Below, piece after piece: positions 1 through 13,049 of a stretch of DNA of 64,000 nucleotides. The translations under genes were made by a program, and so were the position numbers. Positions within the stretch are counted from its first letter, which is position 1. The number at the start of each line of letters is the position of its first letter. This stretch comes from Forficula auricularia (lineage: Eukaryota > Arthropoda > Insecta > Dermaptera > Forficulidae). The notes below the pieces were generated by a model. It was not told the origin of the DNA, made no database searches, and worked only from the letters and a program-made list of their open reading frames with translations. The stretch is from contig JALMQS010000729.1 in assembly GCA_024734495.1 (NCBI GenBank), positions 1,364,001 through 1,428,000 on the forward strand. The letters are read 5' to 3'.

Positions 1-1599
1 AATTTTTATTAAATGTCAAAAGGGTTATAATTATATAATTATCATTTATCTTTATTAGCTATTTTTCAGCTATACACATACAATAATAATATATTATACA
101 ATCATAAAAGTAATGTAACAATCCAATCCAATATAAAATTTTACAATAATGTACAACAATAATACAATAGAATACAAATATTATAACAATAATACACATA
201 CAATACTATACCATACAATACAAATACTATAACAGTAATATTATAATAATAACAAACAACACAAAATATACCACAACCTAGCATTATCATTTTGGTGGGG
301 ATATCACAAGAAGATCATCTCTTCGAAATTACAAATTTAACAATCGCTTCTTGAATTCATGAATTCTCGTGGAATTTTTTTTATCTCAATTGGCACTTTA
401 TTGTATTCCGATAAACCACTGTAGAATAAAGTTTTAAATTTTTTATTTGTCCTGCAAACATGAATTTTGAAATTTTCCCCACTTTTCAAATCATAACAAC
501 CCCTTCATTTGTATATTTTAATTTTTCTAGTAAATATTTTGCTGCTAAATTGTTCCTTATTTTAAAGATCATATAATTATTGAATTACAATAGATATTCT
601 CATTAACATTGAGAAAATTCAGTGTATTTATGGTATCTCTTCGAAAATAAAATCCGAATTCAATCCTGGAACTTGGCTTAAATTAAAATTGAAAGAAAAA
701 ATAAATATTTGTTCAAGAACTGGAATGTTCTCAGACAACTTCAGTAATTTCTGTTTGTGAAAATTTCGGGCTAGTTAGCTGAAATGTGACTGCCGTTTAT
801 GTCAAATTCAATTTTTTTCAGATTATGTGCATAATTCAAACAGAACATTTCTGTAGTTAAAAAGCTTAAATCTTATCTATCACTTTAGAAAAAAAAAAAA
901 CATTTTGGCAGGACAACGAACTTTCTAGAATGTTCAGTTCAGAGATACCAGAATCCAAGAAAATAACAGGACACACACAGACTGACAGACTGGGGGAAAA
1001 TATTTTTGAAAATCATTTGTTTTTCTTTGGAAAAATTTCTAAACAAGAATAAGCAAACACATATTTTTTATTCATGAATTATAATTAAATTTTCAAAAAA
1101 AAAAAAAAAAAAAAACATAAATAATAACGGTGAACATTATGTGAATATGAATCTTTTTTGTTAAGAAACGAATGTTTCACGAAAATATGAAGAAAAAAAT
1201 TAAATAAATTAAAATATATATATAACTATATATATTTAAAAATAGAATAAAATACTGGAAAATTTTTTGAGAATGTATTATTATATTATAATAATAATCA
1301 AATTATGGAATATGTTGTTTCATTTGTTCACAATCTTTCTGCATAACCTTATATAATCAAATAGTTGACAAATGGGATAGAAAAAAGTCATAATTTTAAC
1401 CTTCATTCGGTAAGATTTAAAAAAAATAACTAAATATAATAATAATTAAAAAATACAAATAACTAAATCAATTATAATTACGTGAAAGAAAAAGAAAATA
1501 ATAAAAATATTCGATAATTTATGAGAAAATAAAAGAAGAAGAAAGAGAACCTCCCTGTAAAACAACCCTGAGCATGACCGAGAATATAGTATAATAATT
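1..1599. other. AT-rich flank without a recognisable gene
   Basis: Only short AT-rich frames, A runs (for example near 890 and 1097) and TA-rich microsatellite (about 1215-1235) are visible. No exon with coding similarity was recognised on either strand. Confidence 0.5.
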
Positions 1600-1860
1600 A
1601 AAATCGAGCCGATTAACCTTGTTCGTCCGACTTGGCTCCGGGCAAGTGATTGGCCCGGTCATCCGTCCTTATCAAAATGTGCTGGTGTGCGGCGGGCCTC
1701 GCTGGCTTTCCATTGCATCGTTTCCTCCAGGACGCTCCAGTGCTAGCTAGTCTGCTTGGGACGTTTCGACTCTCAGTTTCGCTATCTATTCTTCAAAAAG
1801 CTTTTTCATAGTGATAGTTGCTTTTCTAGGGATTCTACTGGGCCAGTAACATCTTGTGGT
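1600..1860 (+). other. GC-richer island, possible untranslated first exon
   Basis: A single-copy stretch much richer in G and C than its surroundings. It holds an initiator-like TCAGTT near 1770 and a good donor (CTTGTG then GTGAGT) near 1859. A short frame from the ATG near 1678 stops before the donor, so no spliced coding role is apparent. It could be a 5' untranslated exon on the + strand, possibly of gene 1, or an unrelated non-coding unit. Confidence 0.3.
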
Positions 1861-2088
1861 GAGTTGAATTCTAAGATTCACAAATTCAAATGAAGTTTTA
1901 ACGCTATTTTATTCATATTATCTATCTCTATTAATGAAATATCGAATTATTAAAACAAAACCTTTTTGTATGACAAATAACCCTTGAATTTTAAATTACA
2001 CCATCACTTATGTTTTGGAAGAATTAAAAAACAAAAAACAAAAACTTTTTTTTTTTTTTTTAGGTTAAAAATAAAATAAAATGAGATA

Positions 2089-2169
2089 GTCTTCTGTTTT
2101 TTAAATAAGGAGAGAGTCTTCTGTTTTTTAAATAAGGAGAGAGTCTTCTGTTTTTTAAATAAGGAGTGG
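2089..2169. repeat. 27-bp tandem repeat, three copies
   Basis: The unit GTCTTCTGTTTTTTAAATAA plus GGAGAGA occurs three times in a row, the last one slightly changed. It lies just before a Helitron tail and accounts for the repetitive SLFKKQKT frame on the minus strand, which is not a gene. Confidence 0.85.
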
Positions 2170-2257
2170 AGTGTGAGGGTGGGGTTCGCGGGTTGGGGGT
2201 CCAGGGGCATGCCCCCTGACTAGCAAGAGGGCCGCCGAAGGCGGGCCTTGCAGCTAG
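2170..2257 (+). mobile_element. Helitron 3' end
   Basis: A G-rich segment leads to the hairpin GCCGCC-GAA-GGCGG, then GCAG and a terminal CTAG at 2254-2257 followed by T. This is the standard Helitron 3' signature and matches the ends at 41734 and 43536. The 5' end was not located. Confidence 0.75.
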
Positions 2258-2259
2258 TA

Positions 2260-4656
2260 TATCAATATAATTAGAACTTTATTCACTAAATTTGAACTTA
2301 TATTCATATATATTGAGGTTTTACTGGACCCCCTGGGAAAATACCGCGGCCGCCCAAGAGCACACTGTATAATAGATGGGTATCTTTGATAGCAAGTTTC
2401 AAATTCGAATTTGGAATCGATTAACAATTGGGAGTGTCGGTGGCGCCTCTTTAACAAAGACAGCATTCTTACCTATCTAAAATGAATTCACATTTTCCCC
2501 AGGCAATGGGACTTATTTTGAAATAAAATTTATTTTCATATTTACAAATGGCTTTATTATATATCATTCATCAAATAAGGATCATCTTTAGGTTTAAACC
2601 ACCCCACAGAGCAAATAATATAATGGATCGAAAGACTAATTGCTTCGTGAATTAAAAAGGGGATGAACGTTTTGATTGTAAGTAAACGATTAGTAAATTG
2701 ATTTTATTTTACATTTCGAATTTTACTTTCCTGTCTGTTAATATTAACGAAAATGTTTTTTAAATATTAATGTGATTTGTTAAATATAACATCCCTAGGG
2801 TGATTTTGTGTATGTGCTTGAAAATTAGTTCCTGATTTAATTATATTTTATTTTTTAATTACATATATTAAGCATTCATTTTATGAACTCTTAGGAAGAA
2901 TTTGATTAAATCTAGTGAAAGAATAGTTGTATTTCCAAAAACAAAAAGTATAAAAAAACACGAATACATTTATAAAAAGCTCTCGTACGGTTGTATCAAA
3001 TGAGCAGAAAGCTGCCAGGACATAGTTTGTTAAACTCAACGCAAAGTTTCATCTTTCTAGCCAAAATCAATCGCAGTAAAAAAAAAAGCTAATTCAACAT
3101 ATTTTGTAAAGAGCGTGTCGAGGCTTTGAAAAGTTTCGAAATTCGAAACTTAAGCTCGATATAGGCTAGAAAGAGCACATCAGGCCTTTGGTTGAAATCG
3201 GAGCACCGGAAGCTGACATTTACCTGAAAGATTTTTCGTTTTTTTTTTTTAATTTTTTTAAAAAAGGCACTAACGATTTTGTTTAAAATTGGTGTACTTA
3301 TCAAGTGTCATGAGTTATTAGTCGTATATTAATTTTAATTTGATTGAAATAAAGGAAGGGGGTGTAAATTAGGAGTATGGCGATGATTTCAAATAAATGA
3401 GAATGTGAGTCGTGTGACCAACACTCCAGTTGATTTATTATTTATTCATGTGTGTGTTTCGTTTCTTTTAGCTTTAGATGGGAGGTTGGTTTGTGGGTGC
3501 AGAGACATCTCGACCCATCAATTCAAGCCGTCGACAAGTCAGGACTACGGTAGGCATTCTTACTCAATGAGATTTAAGTTTATTCGAAGAAAAATAATAT
3601 TAGGTATATCATAATTTAAATTTTCACCTCGCCAATAGACTCAAAATTAAGGGGAAGGGGGGTTGTAAATGATAAAAAATATAGTAAATGAATGTTACAA
3701 ATTTTGAGTCACTTTGAGCACTCAGGGCAAACTTTAGTTTGAAGCTCTAAACGTCTAAACATATTAAATTATTACACTTTTTACTTGAAATCCACGATTT
3801 GCGATCTTTTTTTCTGGTATAGAATGAACATCTGCCTGACGATGGCAGTTTAGGTATTAAAATATTGGGTTCTGACTCCAAGTTTAATATTCTCTCAATA
3901 TCGGCTCGGCGTTCTGCTGATAAACTAGGTATTTGTAAATTATAAACTTGTCACACTAATAAAGTAAAGAAAATTTAAAAAATATAAAATTCTATGTAGG
4001 TTTCACAAAAATAAAAGACAAGCTCCTTATTATCATGACTCTTTATTATATTTCGGGCTAGGAGTCCATCTACAGGAGTTCAAAGAGAAAAGTTTTCTAA
4101 AAAGAAACTACACTATTCTACAAAATTGTCCCACTAATACTACCCAGAGGCACACCTGTATCCCAAGCAGTGATTTTATATCAAACAAAAACACGTGTCA
4201 TCGCAATGACTGTTGCAAATCAACTGACATGTGTATATAAGAGATTAGCAGGCACCACAATTTTGTACTGCCATATGAGCCGTTTATTTTGAAAGTGGTC
4301 TAAGTTCAATTTTGACAAAAATGAGTTAATGTCAGTTTCAGTTAGAAATAGATGTCTTCTTTTCATATGTATAATATCTTAGTCAATGGAGTACAATATT
4401 CTCATGAATTCGTCAAAATAAAAACATCGAAATATATATAAATATATGTATTTATAAAAATAAAAATAAAAATATCCTGAAATAACAAACAATGGACTTA
4501 GGCCACTTTCAAAATAAACGGCTCATATGTCGAAAAATAACAGAAGTTTCGAGCAAGGCTGGGGTACAGCTGTACCCCGGATAGTGTTCCCTGGTTAAAT
4601 ATACTATATATATTTATCTAGATTAATTTGTAACAACGCTAAGAGAAATTTCTCTA
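2260..4656. other. No confident gene; one exon-like segment
   Basis: Mostly AT-rich DNA. The segment 3471-3549 has a pyrimidine-rich acceptor (GTTTCTTTTAG) and a donor (CTACG then GTAGGC), higher GC, and an open frame with LVCGCRDISTHQF, but no family is recognised. The rest shows nothing beyond short repeats. Confidence 0.35.
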
Positions 4657-4662
4657 AAAAAT

Positions 4663-4738
4663 TTCCCTCTTGCCTAGAATCGAACCTACGAACTCTTGAA
4701 CTAAGGTCATTAGCTTTAACCACTAGACCAATCTAACA
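4663..4738 (-). repeat. tRNA-like (SINE-type) sequence
   Basis: On the minus strand it carries an A-box-like TGGTCTAGTGG and a B-box GGTTCGATTCT at tRNA-like spacing. The ends do not form a clear acceptor stem, so it is a tRNA relative or SINE head rather than a working tRNA gene. Confidence 0.45.
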
Positions 4739-4879
4739 TTAAAATTTATACTATAATTTCTGTTACTAAAACTATAAATTTTTGATTTAGACTTTGTGTC
4801 GAGATAATATTGTATTCATTTGAACTCGAATGAAAATGAAAAAACACCAATTGATTTTAAATTAAAAAACATTAAATAT

Positions 4880-5430
4880 ATATTAATTAACGAGGCAAAT
4901 TTGAAATTTAATTTTAATTTGAACTCGAATTTTGAAATGAAAGACTCCAATTCATTTTAAATTAAGAAACATTAAATATATCGATAATTATTCCTCGCCC
5001 CCCCCCCCCGCCCCGCCACTCGAAAATTTAATATTCAATTCGCTTTTCTTTGCGCACAGAAGAAATTATTCACATCTTATTTGATTTATATTTTATATAT
5101 TATTTGTTTATTTTTTAATAATTTGCACTATTATTTAATTTTTTATGACAGGCTGCTCCAGTATTGCCATGAGAAATTCGGGCATGCCTGTCTCAAGTCG
5201 TTCATATCTAGAGCCTCATTTCTGTAGCTGTGTCAGGACGAAAATGAGGCGAAACTTTTAAGAGACGATGTATTTTCGGTAGTTTACGGGTATACATTTG
5301 GAGTGTGGTTTTTTAAGAGGAATACAATTTTTGGACCGAGACGCTGCCCGCCAGGGCACCAGCCCGGAGGGCCGAGCTTCGAGGGCGTGCCGAAGGAACG
5401 CACGAAAAGCTCGTATAATATAAGAGAACG
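4880..5430. repeat. Left arm of a large interrupted inverted repeat
   Basis: Segments here recur in reverse orientation at about 9310-10030, for example AGAAGAAATTATTCACAT (5060s) and the GC-rich block around 5340-5410. A central piece (ACAGGCTGCTC...GCATGCCTGTC) sits in the same orientation in both arms. The pair encloses exon 1 of gene 1. Probably two copies of one old transposon. Confidence 0.65.
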
Positions 5431-5675
5431 GCTAGATGTATGGTAAAGTAATGTGTATGGCCACATCAGTTTATTTTAGAATATTTTAATAAATACTTTT
5501 TTATTTGCTTTCGTCGAGTGAATATCTAAACTAAAAAAAAATTGCATTGCTATTTAAATTTGTATTTTATTTTCAGGTCACTTGTTATCTATTTGATAAG
5601 AACCTTTTGAAAAGGTTATTTATTTCCATTTAACTCTTATAGTATAGGTAATATTCCTATAGCGTCACAGTGACT

Positions 5676-5699
5676 TATAAACACTTCAAAACAACAGTT
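5676..5699 (+). promoter_or_regulatory. Possible core promoter of gene 1
   Basis: TATAAA at 5676-5681 is followed by ACAACAGTTA at 5691-5700, an initiator-like CAGTT. The first T of the TATA box to the candidate start A is about 20 bases, shorter than the usual 25-30. In such AT-rich DNA a chance match is likely. An upstream untranslated exon could replace this start. Confidence 0.22.
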
Positions 5700-5718
5700 A
5701 AAAAATTCCCTTTTAAAT

Positions 5719-5974
5719 ATGGAATATTATCATAATTCTTATCTTTTTTTAATATTGTTATTCACGATAGGAACAAGTTATGCAAATATAGAAAATATAA
5801 TTCATGATAATAACATCGATTTAAAATATCTTAATATTCTTTACAAAATACTTGATTTAGAAAATAATAATTTTCTAAGTGAAAAACATCTAACTAAAAT
5901 TTCATCAAATTGTATATCTGATGTTCAAGATTTCTTCAATGATTTTCTTAAGATGAAACCTTGGGCGATCGCAA
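5719..5974 (+). CDS. Gene 1 exon 1: signal peptide and start of NRF domain
   Basis: The start ATG at 5719 is chosen because it directly precedes a hydrophobic run (YLFLILLFTIGTSYA) typical of a signal peptide, with cleavage likely after residue 22. The exon holds a Cys in SNCISDVQDFF and ends in KPWAIA. The donor is GTATGT at 5975, phase 1. The matching exon of gene 2 also ends phase 1 after RWALA. Confidence 0.88.
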
Positions 5975-8900
5975 GTATGTATAACATTTTATAATACTAT
6001 ATTAACTAGTAATGTATACTTAATACGATTTAAATAAAACTTTCACTTTTAAATTATTATAATAAATTAATATTTACATCATAAAATAAAATATTATTTT
6101 TTTCAAAAATATGAATACGTATATTGAATCGTAAGCATTGAAGAAAAGAAACGATTTTTAATTCAATTCAAATTTTTATATATGTACCTATTGTTTGTTT
6201 TTTCATTAAATAAATACACACATGACTTCAACAACAGGACTCTAGTACTAGTTCTAAGTTCCTTAACACTTATTTCATTTATATTTAATCAGCTATAGGC
6301 TTAGGTCCTCTTACAACAGTAGCTTTAATACATGACTACCTATTTGTTTGTGTCAAACTCCCAGTATGTGAATTGGCTTGGCACGATAAGTTTCAAGATG
6401 GTGTATAATAGCTAGCTGCTGGCTAACTAGCTGCGGACCATGTTGGTTGCCTAGTGCTTAGGAGTTAGTTGAAGCGGAAGCCGCTATTCCGCCAACAATT
6501 TCACACCGAGGCAGTATTCCTTGGAGAAGAATCGGAATTGTTGCTATTACTTTGCAACTCTGAAGCATCATACACACTGTTCACCTATAAAATTTAGGGA
6601 ACGCGGTGTTGGTTTAAAGTGAAACATTGTTAAAATTAAATTAGGTTGGAGTTGGTGGTGTTGCACAAGGAGAAAAATTAAAATACAAAGATTTTTTTAG
6701 TTTGCTCTATATATTTCGAGCTTTTAACTCATCGTCAGGAGAACATAGACTAAAGATAACATGATATTTTGAACAGAATTTATTTTAATTTTTAATATGA
6801 TGGACAGTTATTTATGACTTAGTGTAAATATGAAAGAATTATCATAGGGATGGCCTTAGAGCCGAAAGAGCAGATGTAGGGGACAAAGGGCTGGAATAAA
6901 GAAAAGATATTATTACTTGGAAGTTGCCGAAAATTATGTATGTGTTATAAAGGGAGGGAAATAAACTATGGAATGCAATGAGGGTGCATAGCGAAAATTT
7001 CATCTCTTATTTTCTATTTAAAAAATAAATAAAAATTAAAAATAAACCCACCATACACTCTCATCGCACTCCAATTCAAATTAAATATCATTGATTAAGA
7101 TGTCAATTATTGGTGAAGTTTTGATGTCTGTTTGATTGTTCAAGATGTTTTGATTAAGGTGTATGGCCTTTTTAATTTCAGCTGACTCCAATAAATCCAA
7201 TTTCCTACTTTTGGAATGAAATGTAAAAGGAGGGGTTGGTCGATGAAGGTGAATGGTTGTGGTCAAACAAATGATCTGCAAAAGCCGAGGTATAACTAAG
7301 AGGGGGGCATTTGGGTTCAAACTATTCACCTGTAGATTGCGAAGAGATCTCATATGTTCAACGTGGCGTTGATTGAAAGATCTACCTGTTTGCCCGATAT
7401 AAAACGATTGACAGTCATTACATTGCAATTTATATACACCACTCATTGTTATTGGTTTAATTATATCGATTTTATTGTTATTGACGATGAGTTAAGAGCT
7501 CGAAATTTATAGAGTAAACTAAAAAAATCTTTGTATTTTAATTTTTCTCCTTGTGAGACACCACCAACTCCAACCTAATTTAATTTTGTTCACCTATAAT
7601 TTCTTTACATTTTCGCATCATTAAGAAACTCCACACCGCTGCAAATATTTGACCGGCTAAAATCTGACCCCTACATCTATTTAAACATACTCTTATACAC
7701 ACGCATACATAAATAGAAAATAATATTTTCACTTAGGAGGTGACTAAATGTGCTTTGTTCCCTAAGTCAAAACAAAATAAAAAAAAATGCATATAAATAA
7801 TTTTTAGAAAAAAACCGACTTCAAAAAAAATAAAATAATAAGAACTCAAAAATAAAATAAAATGCAATAAAGGGTATAAAATAATTATATAAACAAAACA
7901 AATAAACATAAAGAAATAAACAGGTTCATAAACAAAGAAGTTATGGGTGAACATACCTAACAAAAAAAGGTCCAAAACCAATGAAATTTAGTTTTTTTAC
8001 CAATGGGAAACTATACTGAACACAATCCAAAAAAATCATCAAAATCGGTTCACAATTGGCGAAGAAATCGAGTAACATAGACGCACAAAAAAAATAAGCT
8101 GACGTGTTCTGATGTGGCCATCCACTTGACTTTACCATAAAACCTGGCCCCTTACTTATATTTAATAAAATTATTTATAATCATGTAGGGGGGGGGTTAG
8201 TTTTTGCATTTTTAGACTCCTGGTAACCACTGATTATGTATACAAAATTTGGTTGAGTTTGGTAAATGGCAAAGATTTTCATTCTTTGACCCTCCGCCCT
8301 TCACCCCCCCCCATTTCGGAGGGTTAGTTTTTGCATTTTTAGACTTCTGGGGGTCCACTGATTATGTATACAAAATTTGGTTGAGTTTGTTAAATGGCCA
8401 AGATTTTCATTTTTTGACCCTCCGCCCCCCCCCCCATTTCGGCCGGTTAGTTTTTGCATTTTTAGACTTCTGGGGGTCTACTGATTATGTATACAAAATT
8501 TGGTTGAGTTTGCTCAAACGACCTAGATTTTTAATTTTTAACCCCCCCTCGACCCTCCTTAATTTTGGGTCGATATGCACCAAAATCTAATCAGCTCTTA
8601 ATCTCAATGGACCAAAACTATTTGTTAAATTTGGTTTCGATATTCACACTAGTTTTTGAGATAGCTCGTCCACAAAATTTGGCAACGCCCAGCCTAACAG
8701 ACATTTTGACAAAACAATTATTATCTCGAAAAATATAATTTTTTCGATGTTCAGTTATTAGAGCTTTTTTGTAGACCAAAATGCCATGGTTTCGCTCAAT
8801 TTTTTCAATCGAAATAGTTTCAGCTGTTTTTTAGATATTTTGAAAAAAGTAAGGAAAAAAAACAATTTTTTCATGCACGATTACAATACTTGACCATACC

Positions 8901-11900
8901 CTGTATGGTAAAGTAAAAAAATTTCAGTCGAATTGAAAACCCCCTCCTTTTTTGAAGTCGGTTAAATATTACCGTAAAACGGGGTAAATTGAGGACACTT
9001 TTTCAGGTTTTTTATGACTCCTGTCAATATATATTACGCTAGAATGTTGAGACCATGGTGTTATATGAAATAAACTTTCTTTTTTCAAAATAAGGACATG
9101 ATTTTACTCTACGACCCATGACGCCCTCGTAAAAACTCTTCTTCATTGTCACAATCTTGCCCCGTGAAGTGGGGTAGTTTTAGGACAGCACTGTTTTTGC
9201 ATAGAAACTCTAGGAAAAAGTTGATCTGTCTCTATGTTTGTTGTGTTGTCCCAAAGTATTTGTACATAGACCTAAATCAAAGATATTAGACCATTTATTT
9301 ATTTATTTTATTACGAGCTTTTCGTGCGTGCCTCGCGCTCGGCCCTCCGGACTGGTGCCCCGGCGGGCGGCGTCTCGGTTTAAAAATTGTATTCTTCTTA
9401 AAAACCACACTCCAAATATATACCTGTAAACTCCCGAAAATACATAGTCTCTTAAAAGTTTCGCCTCATTTTCGTCCTGACATAGCTACAGAAATGAGGC
9501 TCTAGATATGAATCTGGAAGTATATTTTTTTTCTAGAATCTACAGCATTGTGATATTTTTTGTGTGGAAATAGATTTATTTAAATAAATGGGATCGTGTG
9601 AGGAGGAGAATTATATTATATCATTTTTTTAAAATTTGTGATCGATAATCGATATAAGGCTCCAAATATTTAAAAGAGATCAGGTGTTGTTTGTATGACA
9701 GGCTGCTCACCCTCCAGTATTGTCATGGGAAACTCATATGGGCATGCGTGTCTTAAGTCGTTCAATTTTGTAAAAATCAAAAAATAAGAATAACAAAATT
9801 TAGATTTTTAAAAAATTATAAAAAAGTGGCAAATTATTAAAAAATAAACAAATAATATATAAAATATAAATCAAAATGTGATTAATTTCTTCTTCTGTGC
9901 GCAAAGAAAAACGAATGGAATATTTAATATTTAAGTGATGAGGGGGGTGGGAGGAATAATTATCAATATATTTAATGTTTCTTAATTTAAAATCATTTGG
10001 AGTCTTTCATTTCAAAATTCGAGTTAAAATTACAATTATATTTCAAATTTGCCTCGGCTTATCTCTACTCAAAACACAAATATACCGACGGCATCAGCGC
10101 CCCTGTCGGCAGCATTAGGTCAGCGTTGCTGCAAATTAATCTGGACTATTCTTATTATTATATATATTTTCATGATATTTTTACAAATATGAAAATATTG
10201 AGACCCAGAATCAAGAGAGATGGTTAGGAAGAATAGACAAATTTTGATAGGAAAGTAAGAAACATATAACATGGGAAATTGATTTTAATTTCTTAAGTGA
10301 CTTTCAAACATGTCAAAAATACACATTTAATTCCTGAACTTGGATAATTTACCGCGTCTCCAACTTGAGTAGATGGGTTGATTTTCAGAACCATTTCATC
10401 ATTCGAGGAAAATTTTTTGTCGGCCTTAGCTGGCCATTTCCAACTTTGAGTAGACTTAATTATTTCAACCTCAATTGAATGTTATTTGAACTTGATAATA
10501 ATTTAAACTTTCGAAATATACTTGGTGTAATCGCTACCAAATTAAAATTTTTACACACTACATAATTTAGTACGCTTTAGTAGTTTTGGTGCAAACTAAA
10601 GCATAATCTGGATACTACACATCTACAGCACCTATATTTTTAATGAAAAAATTGAGGAAGAAGTAAAACTTTATATTCAGAATAAACTAATATATTATAA
10701 GAAAATAAGAATTTTCAATATTTGACTTAAAATAAATGGCATTTCTGAATTGAAGATTAGTAGGAGTTGGTAAAAAATAGTAGGAAATTATTGCGATAAT
10801 AAACGAATTGATAAATTAAATGTCTCTATTAGATTTGTTTCTAATTTAACCTTGAATTTCGAAAGGATATTGTATGTTAGGATATTTAGCAATTCACAAA
10901 GAGAAACAAAGAGGTTGTCCTCTGCATGAGCATCAAGCAGAGAGGCATCTTCTTTGTTTCTCTTTGTGAATCAACAATTCTGCTACTCTCGGCAAAACAA
11001 AAACTTTTCAATTAAATCTAGCAATTCATGTAGGTAAATTATAGTCTTTAGGTGGTTTTTAAGGAACAAGTATCATTGTAGATTGTAGTATCTATTAAAA
11101 AGGTTAAGTGTAAAAAGTTTTCTACGATGTTATAAAAAATTATTGAATTTAGGCTAGACATGAAAACTTATCAAAATAAAGCGGGTAACAAATAATTTAA
11201 AAATTAAGAAAGAAGACATACATCATAATGGCGAGCGATAGCTAGAACGAAAAAGCCGAAACTGATGGATTCTAGTTAGGAGATATAATATGGCAGTTAG
11301 TTTATGTAATATGCGCATTGGGCATGTATGAAAGAGACAAACACAAGGTCGTAAGTGGGAACTAAATCGAACGGAAATCGAATTGTCGTAAGTCATGGAC
11401 TATCTGTATATGTTTACTTGCATCAAGCAGATGACAACCTCATTGATTTCTCCTTATGAATCATCAACTCTGCTACTCTCGGCAAACTAAATCTTTTCAA
11501 TTGTACTTTTCTTATTTTGTGTTGGAGATCAGTTTTTTACTTTACCATACATGGTATGGTCAAGTATTGTAATCGTGCATGAAAAAAGTGGTTTTTTCCT
11601 TTTTTTTATTAAATATCTCAAAAACAGCTTAAATCATTTTGATAAAAAAATTGGGCGAAACCATGGCATTTCGGTCTACAAAAAACTCTAATAAGTGAAC
11701 ATCGAAAAAGGATTTTTCGAGATAATAACTGTTTTGTCAAAATGTCTGTTAGTCTGTTAAGCCCGGTTCACACCAGGCGTTTTTCGCTGATGGTAGCCTT
11801 GATGGTTTTCCTTGAGTGTTGAGTGCTTGGCTGCCGTGATGGATTTTTAGTTGTTGGTGAAGCCAACAACACTCTGCTATTTGTAGTAAGGCTGGATTTA

Positions 11901-13018
11901 TTCTAAAAGCAGGATCAGATGCGTGCGCACACAATCGCTCAGCAGTTGTCAAAAAAAAAAAAATGGCTGGCAATAATATAATTGGAGAGGTTATTAATCG
12001 TAGACGAACTGCAATTATTGCTTTTTTATTAATTTGTGAAAAACGGCGAAAACAAAAACGTTTGAACAATCCGCCCAGACTATGGTGTCGTCCATGGTTA
12101 TTGCGGCTTCCCGATTGGTTTTCCATGCGCATGTCACCCACGTGATAAAATACTGCTTTCCGATTGGTTCTCTCACTAATTTTCCAAGCAATCTATCAGG
12201 AGAAAAATTTTTAAGAAAAAAATAAAAACCGACTTCAAAAAATTAAGTGCAACAAATATAAAAATACACTAAAAGGTATAAAATAATTATTATCTTATTT
12301 AGTTACAACTAAACGACGAAATATTAACACGAAATTACTTTTTAAAGTCGGTGCCAAACAAACTATACCTATAAGCGAGCATACCCGCCAAAGGTACTAA
12401 GTAAGATCCATAAAAGGTATATGTTTGGCACCAACTTCAAAGTAATTTCGTATTATATTTCGTCGTTGTAGTATAACTAAATAAGATAATAATTATTTTA
12501 TACCTTTTAGTGTATTTTTATATTTGTTGCACTTAATTTTTTGAAGTCGGTTTTTATTTTTTCTTAAAAATTTTTATTTTTCTCTTTTTAGTGATGTTAT
12601 TAATAGTGATTATATCATCAGAGCTAGACCAAATTAATATGACACCATCCTAGAGACACCCCTTTCGGATAAAAAAGAACCATCGAAATCGGTTCATAAA
12701 CAAAGAGGTTAGGTCTAAAACATAAACCTAAACAAACCTAATAAAAAAGGTCTAATACCTATGAAAAAAAATCGAAAAAAAAATGGGACCAATCGGAAGC
12801 TAGACTGGACCCAATGCAAAAAAAATTTCAAAATCGGTTGACAATTGGCGGAGATATGAGGTAACATAGGCACAAAAAAAAAAAAAAAAAAAAAAAAAAT
12901 TCAATCGAATAGAGAACCTCACTCCTTTTTTGAAGTCGGTTAAAAATAGAACATGTTCTAATCACAAAATCCAACAAGCTAGCCAGCTTCCCAGCAGCAG
13001 TTCTATATATGTGTGTGT

Positions 13019-13049
<31 letters not shown>

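Larger units (their letters stand above)
6591..7586 (-). mobile_element. Penelope-like element with 13-bp target duplication
   Basis: Bounded by a 13-bp direct repeat TGTTCACCTATAA at 6578-6590 and 7587-7599. Inverted terminal segments at about 6641-6736 and 7481-7585 share GGTTGGAGTTGGTGGTGT and a hammerhead-like core. The interior minus-strand frame (7081-7446) encodes a GIY-YIG nuclease segment. No reverse transcriptase is seen, so the copy is 5'-truncated. Confidence 0.82.

Noticed and set aside
8249..8590. 113-residue frame with internal repeats
   Set aside because: It consists of tandem blocks of family A seen in all other copies; not conserved as protein.
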